Shown in pieces: positions 44,635 to 52,989 of a DNA stretch of 64,000 bases (within the stretch, counting starts at the first letter, position 1; every line of letters begins with the position of its first letter). The notes beneath the pieces were generated by a model. That model saw only the letters and a program-made list of their open reading frames with translations. It was not told the origin of the DNA and ran no database searches. A program made the position numbers and the translations under genes. Origin of the DNA: Alcaligenaceae bacterium (GTDB taxonomy: Bacteria > Pseudomonadota > Gammaproteobacteria > Burkholderiales > Burkholderiaceae_B). The DNA is taken from NCBI GenBank assembly GCA_013416445.1, contig JACCER010000009.1, forward strand, positions 62,001 through 126,000, in the 5' to 3' direction.

Positions 44635-45069
44635 ATGAGTGTCGTTGAACAAAATGAAATGCTGCAAAATTTTCAGAAGCGTTTGCAGGCCCAGCCTTTC
44701 ACGGAGCTGATCCAGGCTACATTGACGCAAGTCGGAGACGACAGCTGCGAATTGACCATTCCAATTCGTGATGAATTGAAGCAGCAGCACGGGTTTTTGC
44801 ACGGCGGAGTGGTGAGCTATGCAGCGGATAACGCCCTGACTATCGCTGGCGCGATCTCACTTGGCAAAGCTGTCGTCACGTCGGAATTCAAGATCAATTA
44901 TGTGCGGCCCGCTATTGGCCATGCCATAGTCGCGCGGGCTCAATGTATTCATGCGGGCAAGACTCAGGCCGTGTGCCGCTGTGAAATTTACGCTATCACA
45001 GAAGCGGGCGAGAAGCTGTGTGCTGTGGCTCAGGGCACAATCGCTCTGTTGTCTAGCCCGGCCAAATGA
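44635..45069 (+). CDS. PaaI-family hotdog thioesterase
   Basis: 144 residues of a single hotdog fold: QQHGFLHGGVVSYAADNA carries the active-site HGG-x-aspartate pattern, and FKINYVRPAIGHAIVARAQ the central strands. Members hydrolyse aryl- or acyl-CoA esters, often in aromatic catabolism. It is co-oriented with the MFS gene, so the two may process the same acid. Substrate unknown. Confidence 0.88.
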   Translation: MSVVEQNEMLQNFQKRLQAQPFTELIQATLTQVGDDSCELTIPIRDELKQQHGFLHGGVVSYAADNALTIAGAISLGKAVVTSEFKINYVRPAIGHAIVARAQCIHAGKTQAVCRCEIYAITEAGEKLCAVAQGTIALLSSPAK

Positions 45070-45075
45070 TTGCTT

Positions 45076-45150
45076 GTTCTTGAGAGCAGGTATGTGTTGT
45101 GTGTGGTTTTTTCGTTCTTGAGGGCAGACGTATATTGTGTATGTTTTTTC
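45076..45150 (+). repeat. Imperfect 38-base tandem repeat (two copies)
   Basis: Units begin GTTCTTGAG(A/G)GCAG and end GTTTTTTC (45076-45113 and 45114-45150); a third partial start (ATTCTTGCG) leads into the first palindrome. Confidence 0.75.
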
Positions 45151-45156
45151 CATTCT

Positions 45157-45383
45157 TGCGAAAGTCAGGTGTGTCGAGGGCTGTTTCGGCTTCACGCGCT
45201 GCGCCCCTGACGGGGTTCCCGTTACGGTCAGCGCCATCGAGGCGTCCGCGGAACTCGCCCGGTCGGACCAGTGGTCCGACAAGCGTCGGGCTCAAACAGC
45301 CGCGGCCTTGCCTCCTCGATGGCGCTGACCGTAACGGCTTGCGCAAGGCGCCTGCACAGCCCCCGACACACCCGACTTTTTGC
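45157..45383. repeat. Long nested palindrome A (about 227 bases)
   Basis: Outer arms GTCAGGTGTGTCGAGGGCTG (45164 onward) and CAGCCCCCGACACACCCGAC (to 45377) are reverse complements with two mismatches. The middle arms are a perfect 23-base inverted repeat (45220-45242 and 45314-45336). The centre is GTCGGACCAGTGGTCCGAC (45262-45280), a palindrome around one base. It could fold as one long hairpin in DNA or RNA. No protein-coding signal; short open frames in it are symmetrical artefacts. Confidence 0.85.
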
Positions 45384-45479
45384 ATCAGCGAAGCTTGGAC
45401 TAGCCTATTCACCACTAACCAGCCGTGCCAGTAAAACCAGCTTTTCAGGCTGCAAGGCCGGCCAATTTTCCGTTACGCA

Positions 45480-45662
45480 GTTGTCTGGGGTGGGTGAAGC
45501 TCAGTGCGGCGGTAGGCGTGCGCCGCGTGCTGACGAAGGGAAGCCGGGGGCAGTCGTCGGCCGCTGTTTGAGCGCAGCGAGTTCGGCCGACGCCCGGCTG
45601 TACGAGGCAGACGCGGAAACAAGCACGCCGTGCCGCACTGAGCTTCACCCACCCCGGACAAC
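45480..45662. repeat. Long nested palindrome B (about 183 bases)
   Basis: Outer arms of 31 bases (45480-45510 and 45632-45662) match with one mismatch that would be a G-U pair in RNA. Inside are GGCGTGC/GCACGCC, GCCGGG/CCCGGC and a perfect 9-base CGTCGGCCG (45555-45563)/CGGCCGACG (45584-45592) stem with a loop containing TTTGAGCGCAGCGAG. Parts of the loop (GCTGTTTGAGC, GCGAGTTC) also occur in palindrome A in the opposite orientation, so the two are related. Confidence 0.85.
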
Positions 45663-45730
45663 GTCATAAAAAACCAGACAACGTCATAAAAAACCAGACA
45701 ACGTCATAAGAACCAGACAACGTCGCTAAC
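45657..45730 (+). repeat. 20-base tandem repeat (about 3.5 copies)
   Basis: Unit GACAACGTCATAAAAAACCA at 45657, 45677 and 45697 (last one shortened by a base), then a partial unit at 45716. It begins inside the right arm of palindrome B. No promoter or gene was recognised in the 717 bases from 45070 to 45786 apart from these repeats. Confidence 0.85.
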
Positions 45731-45786
45731 AGCCACGGCAGTAGCACCCACCGTTAACCATTTGAACCGAATGAACCGAAAATGCC

Positions 45787-47124
45787 CTAACGCTTTTCCG
45801 TCAGCAACTGATTGATCGCGACGATATCCTGATCGCTCAAGATGCCGCTGCTGGCTTTGAGTTTGAGGCTGTTCATTAGCGTATCGTAGCGCGCACGCGA
45901 TAAGCTGCGCTGGGTTTCGTACAGTTGCTGCTGTGCGTTTAGCACGTCGATATTGATGCGCACCCCAACTTCATAGCCTGTTTGATTGGCTTTCAAGGAA
46001 GCCAGGCTGGATTTTTCAGCAGCTTGCAGGGCGCTGACCTGAGCCAGGCCCGATGTGACACCGGAATAATATTGCTGGGTAGACTGTACGGCCTGACGCT
46101 TGGCGTCTTCCAGGAGGTAACGGGCTTGTTGCAGGCGTGAGGTTTGCTCGCGCACAACAGAAGAGATTTCGCCGCCCGTGAAAATAGGGATGGATAGCTG
46201 CAAACCTATTGTGCTGTCGAGAGAGCGCGGGCCACCACCTGTGTTGTACAGGCTGCGGTCTGAAGCGCTGCCGGTTTGTGCGCGCAGGTTGACCGTGGGG
46301 TAGTGTTGGCTTTTGGCGATATCTATTTGTTTTTCGACTATTTTGGCGGCCAGATCGGCCAGGGCCACCGCCAGGTTGGACTGGGATGATTGCAAGGTCC
46401 AGTCGCTCAGCCGATTGGGCACGGGGCCGGGCAAGATGGTGTTGGGGGCCAGTTCGGCCAGGGGGGCCGGGCGTTCGTTGATTATTTTTGCCAAGAGGTC
46501 CAGGCTGACTTGCAAAATATTTTGAGCCTGCAATTCGTTGGCATTGAGCAAATCCAGGCGCGCCTGGGCTTCGTAGGTGTCGGCTATAGTGGTGCTGCCC
46601 AGTTCAAAGCCTTGCTGGGCCGCCCGCAATTGTGTGTTGACGGCGTTTTTTTGTGCTTGCAGGGCACGTAGGGTATCTTGGGCGGCCAGGACGTCGAAGT
46701 AGGCTTGCGCCACCCGCAGGACCAAGTCTTGATAAGCGGATGCCTGGGCGACGTCGGCTGATTTGGCAATATAGTCGGCGCGTTTCAGCCCGCCCCATGC
46801 AGCAATATTCACTATGGGTTGAACCAGCGTCAGGGCCCATAAGGCGCGACGCTGGCTGGAGCTGTCATTTAAGCCACTAAGGCGGCGGGCGTTATCGACT
46901 TCGACGCCAGCGCCGGCGCTTATGTAGGGCAGTATCTGGGCTCTGGCCTGGGGGATTTTTTCTTGTTCAGCGTTGCGGCTGGCCTGGCTGGCTGCGTAAA
47001 TGGGGTCGTGCTGCAGCGCAATTTGCCATATTTGCAGAAGATCCTGGGCGCGCGCAGGCGTGAACGAGCCAACAAGGGTCAGTGCAGCAAGGCATAGCCT
47101 CGCATACCAGGAGGCTGGCCGCAT
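45787..47124 (-). CDS. tolC: TolC-family outer-membrane efflux channel
   Basis: 445 residues. A signal peptide ends near PARAQD (about residue 27). The rest is two repeated halves of the outer-membrane efflux protein fold: IALQHDPIYAASQASRNAEQEKIPQARAQILP and YEVGVRINIDVLNAQQQLYETQRSLSRARYD, the latter a TolC hallmark. It trimerises as the exit duct for type I secretion and RND pumps. It begins one base after the pcm stop, so it is co-transcribed with pcm. An RND adaptor gene begins at 63330 but is not adjacent. Confidence 0.92.
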   Translation of the reverse strand: MRPASWYARLCLAALTLVGSFTPARAQDLLQIWQIALQHDPIYAASQASRNAEQEKIPQARAQILPYISAGAGVEVDNARRLSGLNDSSSQRRALWALTLVQPIVNIAAWGGLKRADYIAKSADVAQASAYQDLVLRVAQAYFDVLAAQDTLRALQAQKNAVNTQLRAAQQGFELGSTTIADTYEAQARLDLLNANELQAQNILQVSLDLLAKIINERPAPLAELAPNTILPGPVPNRLSDWTLQSSQSNLAVALADLAAKIVEKQIDIAKSQHYPTVNLRAQTGSASDRSLYNTGGGPRSLDSTIGLQLSIPIFTGGEISSVVREQTSRLQQARYLLEDAKRQAVQSTQQYYSGVTSGLAQVSALQAAEKSSLASLKANQTGYEVGVRINIDVLNAQQQLYETQRSLSRARYDTLMNSLKLKASSGILSDQDIVAINQLLTEKR

Positions 47125-47805
47125 TTAGAATTTGAATTGTGTAACGGTTGCGCCACGCAGCGGTTTGATGACAGTATCGAACACGCTTTCAGTGTCGAAG
47201 CTGGCAGCGCTGGTGCGTGTAATACGGCAGGCGGTCATGATGGGGTTTTGGCCCACAACGACGACCAGGCGCCCGCCTACGCGTAACTGGTACTTGAGCG
47301 CGTCGGGCACGACGGGCACGGAACCAGTAAGCAGTATGGCGTCGTATTCAGTGGTGCCCCAGCCAGAATGGGCGTCGCCCGTTTCAACCTTGACGTTGTC
47401 GATATGGTTGCGCTGCAGGTTTTGCAGGGCAAAGGCTGCCAGGCGGCTGTCGACTTCAACGCTGGTGACCTGTTGCGCCAGCCTGGACAGCAAGGCTGCC
47501 TGATAGCCAGAGCCGGTGCCGATTTCGAGGACGCAGTCGGTGGGCTTGAGCTGCAGTTCTTGTGCGAGTCGTGCTTCAACCTTGGGCGTGAGCATGGTTT
47601 CGCGCGTATCGATCGAATTGATGATGAGCGGCAGTTCGACGTCGGAAAAAGCCATGCCCTGCATGTGTGCGGGTACATAGCGTTCGCGCTGGACTTCGAA
47701 AAGAGCCTGCAGGACTCCGAAATCAAGTACGTCCCAGGGACGAATCTGTTGTTCGACCATGTTGAATCGGGCTTGTTCGATTTCTGAAAGTGCTGTGACG
47801 TTCAT
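47125..47805 (-). CDS. pcm: Protein-L-isoaspartate O-methyltransferase family protein
   Basis: 226 residues from ATG 47805 (MNVTALSEIEQARFNMVEQQIRPW); a start at 47826 adds seven residues. The SAM-binding loop is VLEIGTGSGYQAALLSRLA, with ERYVPAH-type and LTGSVPVVPDAL motifs of the Pcm family. It would methylate isoaspartyl residues for repair. The variant here belongs to the proteobacterial group found next to tolC, whose repair activity is less well shown. It abuts tolC with no gap. Confidence 0.9.
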   Translation of the reverse strand: MNVTALSEIEQARFNMVEQQIRPWDVLDFGVLQALFEVQRERYVPAHMQGMAFSDVELPLIINSIDTRETMLTPKVEARLAQELQLKPTDCVLEIGTGSGYQAALLSRLAQQVTSVEVDSRLAAFALQNLQRNHIDNVKVETGDAHSGWGTTEYDAILLTGSVPVVPDALKYQLRVGGRLVVVVGQNPIMTACRITRTSAASFDTESVFDTVIKPLRGATVTQFKF

Positions 47806-47962
47806 GGCTTCTACAAAGAAAAACAAGTGTGGATTGTACGGAATGAGTGTGCGCCGACCGAGGTAAACGGAAGGGGCGAATCATGGCTACTATAGCTTAT
47901 TTGTTGTCTGCGGTGCTGGCCGGAGCGAGGAAAGAGTCTGCCCCAGTGGCAACATCGACGTT

Positions 47963-48784
47963 TTACGCCGGTTGCGGCCACCAGGCATGAAAGTGTTGCA
48001 CTGGCCCATGCCCCTTGCCTACGCTGAGCTCGCCAGACCGTGCAATAGCGGTGACCAGATAAGCTTTGGCGCGTTGGGCTGCCTCGGGAACGTCGGCTAC
48101 CTGGGGCAGCAGCGCAGCCAGTGCAGCCGATAAGGTGCAGCCAGTGCCGTGGGTGTTGGGGGTGGCAATGCGCCTGCCCGGAAGCTCTATCATGCGGTCG
48201 CCGTCGTGCAGGATGTCTATGGTGTCGTCGCCAGGCAGATGGCCTCCTTTTAGGAATACCCAGCGTTCGCCCTGGTCGTTAAGCAGGCGGCGCAGCTTTT
48301 CTGCCATGCGGCGCATTTCCTTGACGTTATCCGCAGGGCTGGAACCCAACAGCACGCCGGCTTCAGGCAAATTGGGGGTCAGCATGGTGGCCAGTGGCAA
48401 GAGGCTGTCGCGCAGTTCATGCACGGCCGAGTCTTCCAGTAGATGGTCGCCGCTTTTTGCGATCATGACGGGGTCCAGCACCAAGTGGGCGGGTTTCCAG
48501 TACGCCAGGCGTTCCGCTACAGCGCGTGTTACCAGTTTTTGTCCTAGCATGCCGATTTTGACGGCATCTATACGTACGTCGGCAAATAGGGTGTCGATTT
48601 GCTCGATGACGAATTCAGGGGGAACGGGCGATATGCCAGTTACGGCCTGAGTGTTTTGCGCGGTCAGGGCGGCAATGACGGCGGTTCCATAGGCGCCGAG
48701 GGCGCTCATGGTTTTGATGTCGGCCAGGATGCCGGCGCCCCCCGAGGGATCGACACCGGCGATGGTAAGCGTGTTAGGGATCAT
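47963..48784 (-). CDS. thiD: Hydroxymethylpyrimidine/phosphomethylpyrimidine kinase
   Basis: 273 residues of the ribokinase-like fold: AGVDPSGGAGILADIKTMSALGAYG at the start, LVLDPVMIAKSGDHLL, and the anion-hole motif NTHGTGCTLSAALAALLP. It phosphorylates HMP and HMP-phosphate to give HMP-PP for thiamine synthesis. It lies 13 bases downstream of thiG. The 135 bases between it and pcm contain no convincing gene. Confidence 0.94.
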   Translation of the reverse strand: MIPNTLTIAGVDPSGGAGILADIKTMSALGAYGTAVIAALTAQNTQAVTGISPVPPEFVIEQIDTLFADVRIDAVKIGMLGQKLVTRAVAERLAYWKPAHLVLDPVMIAKSGDHLLEDSAVHELRDSLLPLATMLTPNLPEAGVLLGSSPADNVKEMRRMAEKLRRLLNDQGERWVFLKGGHLPGDDTIDILHDGDRMIELPGRRIATPNTHGTGCTLSAALAALLPQVADVPEAAQRAKAYLVTAIARSGELSVGKGHGPVQHFHAWWPQPA

Positions 48785-48797
48785 GTATGGGGATTAA

Positions 48798-49595
48798 TTA
48801 AGCTTTGGACTGGATCAAGCCTTCGGTGGGCGAACTGGGGTCGGCGCTGTAGAACTTGCGAGGTACGCGGCCAGCCAGGAAGGCTTCGCGGCCAGCTTGT
48901 ACGGCCTTGTTCATGGCGCTGGCCATGAGGATGGGATTTTTGGCGCCGGCGATGGCGGTGTTCATGAGTATGGCATCACAGCCCAGTTCCATGGCGACGG
49001 CGGCGTCAGAGGCGGTGCCGACGCCAGCGTCGACCAGTACGGGTACGTGTGACTGGTCAATGATGAGGCGCAGGTTCCAGGGGTTGAGAATACCCATGCC
49101 GGAGCCAATAAGCGATGCCAGGGGCATGATGGCGACGCAGCCTATGTCTTCGAGCATGCGGCATTGTATGGGGTCGTCGGTGCAGTAGACCATGACTTTG
49201 AAGCCGTCCTCGACCAGGGTTTTGGCGGCTTCCAGGGTGGCTGGCATGTTGGGGAAGAGGTTGTCTTTGTCGCCCAGCACTTCGAGCTTGACGAGGTCGT
49301 GGCCGTCGAGGAGTTCGCGTGCCAGGCGCAGAGTGCGCACGGCGTCTTGGGCGGTATAGCATCCGGCGGTGTTGGGCAGGATGGTGAATCGGGATGGAGG
49401 CAGAAAGTCGAGCAGGTTGGGTTCGCCGGCGTTTTGGCCGATGTTGGTGCGGCGTATGGCGACGGTGACGATTTCAGCGCCACTGGCATCTATGGCTTGC
49501 CGGGTTTCTTCGAAATCTTTGTATTTTCCTGTGCCTACAAGCAGGCGTGAAGAGTAATCGCGGCCTGCAAGGGTGAAAGTGTCTGCGTGATTCAT
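48798..49595 (-). CDS. thiG: Thiazole synthase ThiG
   Basis: 265 residues from ATG 49595 ([25 protein letters not shown]). The TIM-barrel contains the [10 protein letters not shown] lysine region, [20 protein letters not shown], and [18 protein letters not shown] phosphate-binding loop. It builds the thiazole phosphate from DXP, dehydroglycine and ThiS thiocarboxylate. The thiS and thiO genes that usually precede it are not in the surrounding sequence; btuF lies upstream instead. ATG 49646 would add 17 unlikely residues. Confidence 0.94.
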   Translation of the reverse strand: MNHADTFTLAGRDYSSRLLVGTGKYKDFEETRQAIDASGAEIVTVAIRRTNIGQNAGEPNLLDFLPPSRFTILPNTAGCYTAQDAVRTLRLARELLDGHDLVKLEVLGDKDNLFPNMPATLEAAKTLVEDGFKVMVYCTDDPIQCRMLEDIGCVAIMPLASLIGSGMGILNPWNLRLIIDQSHVPVLVDAGVGTASDAAVAMELGCDAILMNTAIAGAKNPILMASAMNKAVQAGREAFLAGRVPRKFYSADPSSPTEGLIQSKA

Positions 49596-49666
49596 GGTGT
49601 GTGAGAGTAGGTGGGCTTCAAGGTGCAAGGTAAAAGCATAATCCATTTCCGGGTTCGTAGGTCAGA

Positions 49667-49692
49667 TTAGGTGCGCAGGCGCGTATTCCGAC
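49667..49692. repeat. Short palindromic repeat, copy 9
   Basis: GTAGGTCAGATTAGGTGCGC continued by AGGCGCGTATTCCGAC, between btuF and thiG. The stem may separate the cobalamin and thiamine genes transcriptionally. Confidence 0.7.
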
Positions 49693-49702
49693 ACAATAAT
49701 CA

Positions 49703-50608
49703 TCAACGCGCCAGGTCCAGATACTGGCAAAGGCTGACCGTGGCTGCCACCATGCGTGGGCCAGGGCGAAAAAGCTGGTCAGGGTCTATGCCGTACACAT
49801 GACCTTGTCGGGCGGCCTGCAGGTGCAGCCTGGACCAGCGCTGTTGCGCTTCTTCCAGGCGTGCCGGGTCTGTGGCCGATGTGATGATGACTTTGGGCTG
49901 CGCGACCAGCACGCTTTCGGCGCTGATCTGCGGGGCGGCAACCGGTGCGGCAGCATAAATATTGACGCCGCCGCAGATGCGCAGGGCATCATTGAGCAGT
50001 GGGTCGCTGCCTATGGTGTAAAGCGGGGCGGTGCCGATTTCCATGAAGACGGAAATGGGTACTCTGTGAGCATAGCGACGTTCCAGTGCATGCAATTGGC
50101 CTGACAGTGCCTTAGCCGTTGCCGCGGCGGTTTTTTCTGTATCGAATATTTTTCCAAAACGCATGATTTCGGCAGGTATGTCTTGCAGGCTGCGTGGAGC
50201 CGAGTAAATCAGCGGTGTGTGCAGCCTGGCCAGCACAGGAGCCAGGGTCGCCGCTGCGGCTGAAGGCTGCCAGGCCACGACCAGGTCGGGGCGCATGGCG
50301 AGCGTTTTTTCAACATTAATGTTCAAGCCATCGCCGATTCTGGGGATGACGAGTGCAGGCGGCGGATAGTCGCTGCTGATGACGGTGGCCACGATGTGCT
50401 CGCCAGCCCCGGCGGCAAAGATCAGTTCGGTAATGTGGGGGGCAAGCGTAATGGCGCGCTTGGCGGCAAGCGCGGGCTTGCTTTCCTGCCAAGGCGCGCC
50501 CGGCTGTGCTTGCGATGGCGGTACAGTCAGCGCCGACAGCCCAAGAACAGCCAGGCTGAAGGCGGCAAGCTGGCCGGTGATGCGTCGCATGAGCATGCCA
50601 AGCTGCAT
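49703..50608 (-). CDS. btuF: Cobalamin-binding periplasmic protein BtuF-like
   Basis: 301 residues. An N-terminal signal peptide (LAAFSLAVLGLSALTVPPSQAQ) leads into a type-III periplasmic-binding fold (ITLAPHITELIFAAGAGEHIVATVISSDYPP, MRPDLVVAWQP, YTIGSDPLLNDALRICGG). BtuF delivers vitamin B12 to BtuCD. The assignment to B12 rather than heme or siderophore rests on the adjacent btuB and its cobalamin riboswitch, four bases upstream. The btuC and btuD genes are not nearby. ATG 50590 (MRRITGQL) may be the true start. Confidence 0.88.
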   Translation of the reverse strand: MQLGMLMRRITGQLAAFSLAVLGLSALTVPPSQAQPGAPWQESKPALAAKRAITLAPHITELIFAAGAGEHIVATVISSDYPPPALVIPRIGDGLNINVEKTLAMRPDLVVAWQPSAAAATLAPVLARLHTPLIYSAPRSLQDIPAEIMRFGKIFDTEKTAAATAKALSGQLHALERRYAHRVPISVFMEIGTAPLYTIGSDPLLNDALRICGGVNIYAAAPVAAPQISAESVLVAQPKVIITSATDPARLEEAQQRWSRLHLQAARQGHVYGIDPDQLFRPGPRMVAATVSLCQYLDLAR

Positions 50609-50612
50609 GGGG

Positions 50613-52487
50613 TTACATCCTGAACGAGAAGTTTATGAATACATTGGAACCGGGGGTGTTGTAGCCGTAGGCGTTGGTGTAGTCTTTGTCGAACAAGTTG
50701 TTCCAGCGCATTTGCACGCCTACATTTTTGCTGAAGTCGTAGGAGGCAGTCAGGTTGACCAGGCTGTAGCCGCCCAGGCTGGTGCGCTGTGGGTCGCCCA
50801 TTGCATCATAGAGCGTGTCGTAGCGTTTGCCGGTGAACTGATATTCGGCCCCCACAGTGAATGCGTCGATGCGGTGAGTGGCGCTCAGAAGATAGGCTTG
50901 TTTTGCGCGGCGAATAAGTTGCTCGCCCGTGTTGTCATCGCGCGGATTCATAAAATCAGCGCTGGCACGCAGTGTGGTATTGCCGAAACCGTACTCGCCA
51001 GTCAGAGTCAGGCCGCGTATGGTGGCCCGCTCTGTGTTGCTGGTGGTGCAATTGAAATACGCATCGCAGTCATAGGTGTTGATAAGATCCCGAATCTTGC
51101 TCTGATAAACCGTGGCGCCAACGCGCGTGGTATCGGTTTCATAGCGAAGGCTGGCTTCTATATTGCGTGATTTCTCTGGTTTCAGATTTGGATTGCCAGC
51201 AAAGCCCCACATGTTGGGCGAGTATAAGTCGGCAAATGTGGGTGCCCTGAAGCCTGTGTTGCCCGCGACTCCGACACGCCATTGGTCGTTCAAGTCCAGG
51301 TCATAGCCCAAACTGCCTGTAGCCTGGTTGCCATAGCCTGAAATATTGTCGTTGCGTACGCTGGCTTGTATATGGTTGGGGCCGAAGTTGCCCCGGTATA
51401 TCAGGCCCGCGGCATTGGTATCACGCCGATTGACGGTATAGGACGATGACGCGGCAGGCCGCTCTTCCAGGCGCTCCAGAATAATAGAGATATTCTGTTC
51501 CTCTGAAAATTTCAGATTGTTTTGCCAGGAGTAAGACCGCTGCAGGCTGCCGAAAGTCGATGATCTGCCCGCGCTGCGGCTATCGGTATGTTCTTTGGTA
51601 AAGCCTAGCCTTAGTATGCTTTGCCAGTAGTCGGTAATGTCGTCCGTACTGGTCAGGGTGTAAGCCTGCTGGCGGGTTATTGAGTGTGTCTTGCTAGGGT
51701 CCTGGCCCGCGTCAAAGTCACCGTCGATATAGCCGTTATAGGCAGTCAAGCCTATATGATGGCCCGCCGCCCAACGGTAGCCCAATGAACCGCTTAGTGA
51801 ATTCTGGCTATAGCCGTCCTGGTCCGGGTTGAATGTAAATGTGCCGGATGACGGCTTGCTTGCATTGAAACCACTGCTTTCAGCCATGCTGCTCGATAAA
51901 GCGTAGTCCCATCCGTTTTGGGCGCCTGAAAAGCCCACACTGGACTTGAACGTATCGTAGCTGCCATAGCCGATATTGCCCCATGCGCCAAACGGCCGGT
52001 CTTCACCCCCTTTTTTGGTGATGATGTTGATGACGCCGCCGATAGCATCTGATCCATAAAGGCTGCTGCCCGCGCCACGAACGATTTCAATGCGTTCAAT
52101 TGTGGCTGGATCAATCGCACCCCAGTTCGTAGCGCCGGTGGTAATGCTATTGATGCGAACGCCATCGACCAGCACCAGTGTTTGGGCGGGATTGGCTCCC
52201 CGTAGGTAAACACCGGTAATCGTCTGCGGCCCGCCGCTGTTATAAAACTGTACTCCGGGCTGTTTCGCCAGTATTTCAGCAACGCTGTCTTGCCCCGCTT
52301 TTTGCAGTGCTTTCTTATCAATGACTGTCACGTCACCCAGTACGTCTTTTTCCAGTTGCGGGCTGCGGCTGGCGGTGACGACGATTTGCTTGAGCTGAGG
52401 AACGGGGTTGGTGCTTTGCGCCGCGGCTGCGGCTGAAATGAAACAAGAGACTACGGCAAAGGCTTGCCGGTTTAAGGTGAAAGGCAT
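50613..52487 (-). CDS. btuB: TonB-dependent vitamin B12 receptor BtuB
   Basis: 624 residues from ATG 52487 (MPFTLNRQAF); the frame continues to 52538 but without a leader. After a signal peptide ending AAAAAQ come the TonB box-like QIVVTASRS, the plug domain (VTVIDKKALQKAGQDSVAEILAKQPGV, GANPAQTLVLVDGVR, IERIEIVRGAGSSLYGSDAIGGVINIIT), and a 22-strand barrel ending in the aromatic F of NFSFRM. It imports cobalamin across the outer membrane. Expression is set by the upstream cobalamin riboswitch. It is followed by btuF. Confidence 0.93.
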   Translation of the reverse strand: MPFTLNRQAFAVVSCFISAAAAAQSTNPVPQLKQIVVTASRSPQLEKDVLGDVTVIDKKALQKAGQDSVAEILAKQPGVQFYNSGGPQTITGVYLRGANPAQTLVLVDGVRINSITTGATNWGAIDPATIERIEIVRGAGSSLYGSDAIGGVINIITKKGGEDRPFGAWGNIGYGSYDTFKSSVGFSGAQNGWDYALSSSMAESSGFNASKPSSGTFTFNPDQDGYSQNSLSGSLGYRWAAGHHIGLTAYNGYIDGDFDAGQDPSKTHSITRQQAYTLTSTDDITDYWQSILRLGFTKEHTDSRSAGRSSTFGSLQRSYSWQNNLKFSEEQNISIILERLEERPAASSSYTVNRRDTNAAGLIYRGNFGPNHIQASVRNDNISGYGNQATGSLGYDLDLNDQWRVGVAGNTGFRAPTFADLYSPNMWGFAGNPNLKPEKSRNIEASLRYETDTTRVGATVYQSKIRDLINTYDCDAYFNCTTSNTERATIRGLTLTGEYGFGNTTLRASADFMNPRDDNTGEQLIRRAKQAYLLSATHRIDAFTVGAEYQFTGKRYDTLYDAMGDPQRTSLGGYSLVNLTASYDFSKNVGVQMRWNNLFDKDYTNAYGYNTPGSNVFINFSFRM

Positions 52488-52599
52488 GGTAGACCCTGAA
52501 AAACGCGCGTCCCCGCACGTTAGTAAGCAATAAGACATTTTCGGTTCGAGGTGACGGCGAAGGCCGTAGCCTGCTAGATGCAGAGCCGGAAATGGACTA

Positions 52600-52780
52600 G
52601 GGGTGACTCAGGCCGGTGTCGGGCTGGCATGCGAAGCATGCTTACCGTTGCGGGGGCAGCACAGTTTGGGCGCGTGGCTTTTGCCAGAGACAAGCGCGCG
52701 TCTGTTTCCCGTTTACCTTTCGTATCGTGTGGGCGGGCATAAGGCTATGGCCGCGTTTTCAATTCCGAAAGCACCTTGAT
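52600..52780 (-). promoter_or_regulatory. Cobalamin riboswitch of btuB
   Basis: On the minus strand: AAGGTGCTTTCGG (52777 downward), GTAAACGGGAAACAG, then the highly conserved core GCTGCCCCCGCAACGGTAAGC (52640-52660; the core here runs in the opposite direction on the plus strand), and the closing B12-box-like CCCGACACCGGCCTGAG (about 52606-52624). These match the AdoCbl-class riboswitch in order and spacing. It lies about 110 bases before the btuB start, so B12 should switch off the receptor. Ends are approximate. Confidence 0.9.
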
Positions 52781-52862
52781 CGACGCGAAATATATCACAC
52801 GCCTACCCTCATGCCTGGTTATGACCTTAGTACTGGCATTGCTTGATTTTGTGATGTTGCTT

Positions 52863-52900
52863 GTCGGATTACGCTCGGTTCGCTCCTTGATCCGACCTAC
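52863..52900. repeat. Short palindromic repeat, copy 10
   Basis: GTCGGATTACGCTCGGTTCG followed by CTCCTTGATCCGACCTAC is an inverted repeat with complete outer arms. It lies between the btuB riboswitch and metH. Apart from it and the riboswitch, the 502 bases from 52488 to 52989 hold no gene that I can see. Confidence 0.8.
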
Positions 52901-52989
52901 GATGCAATTCAAGCGCATTCAAAAAAGCCTGCCACATCGGCGGGCGATACAATGGCAGCTACTCTACATGATTACCGCCAGGTGCCCCA

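Noticed and set aside
45099-45669. Several 60-140 residue open frames in the palindromic region
   Set aside because: They occur symmetrically on both strands because of the inverted repeats and lack start signals or domains.
47883-47990. 35-residue open frame with a GGAAGGGG ribosome binding site, overlapping the thiD end
   Set aside because: Too short to support, no recognisable family, and it runs antisense into thiD.
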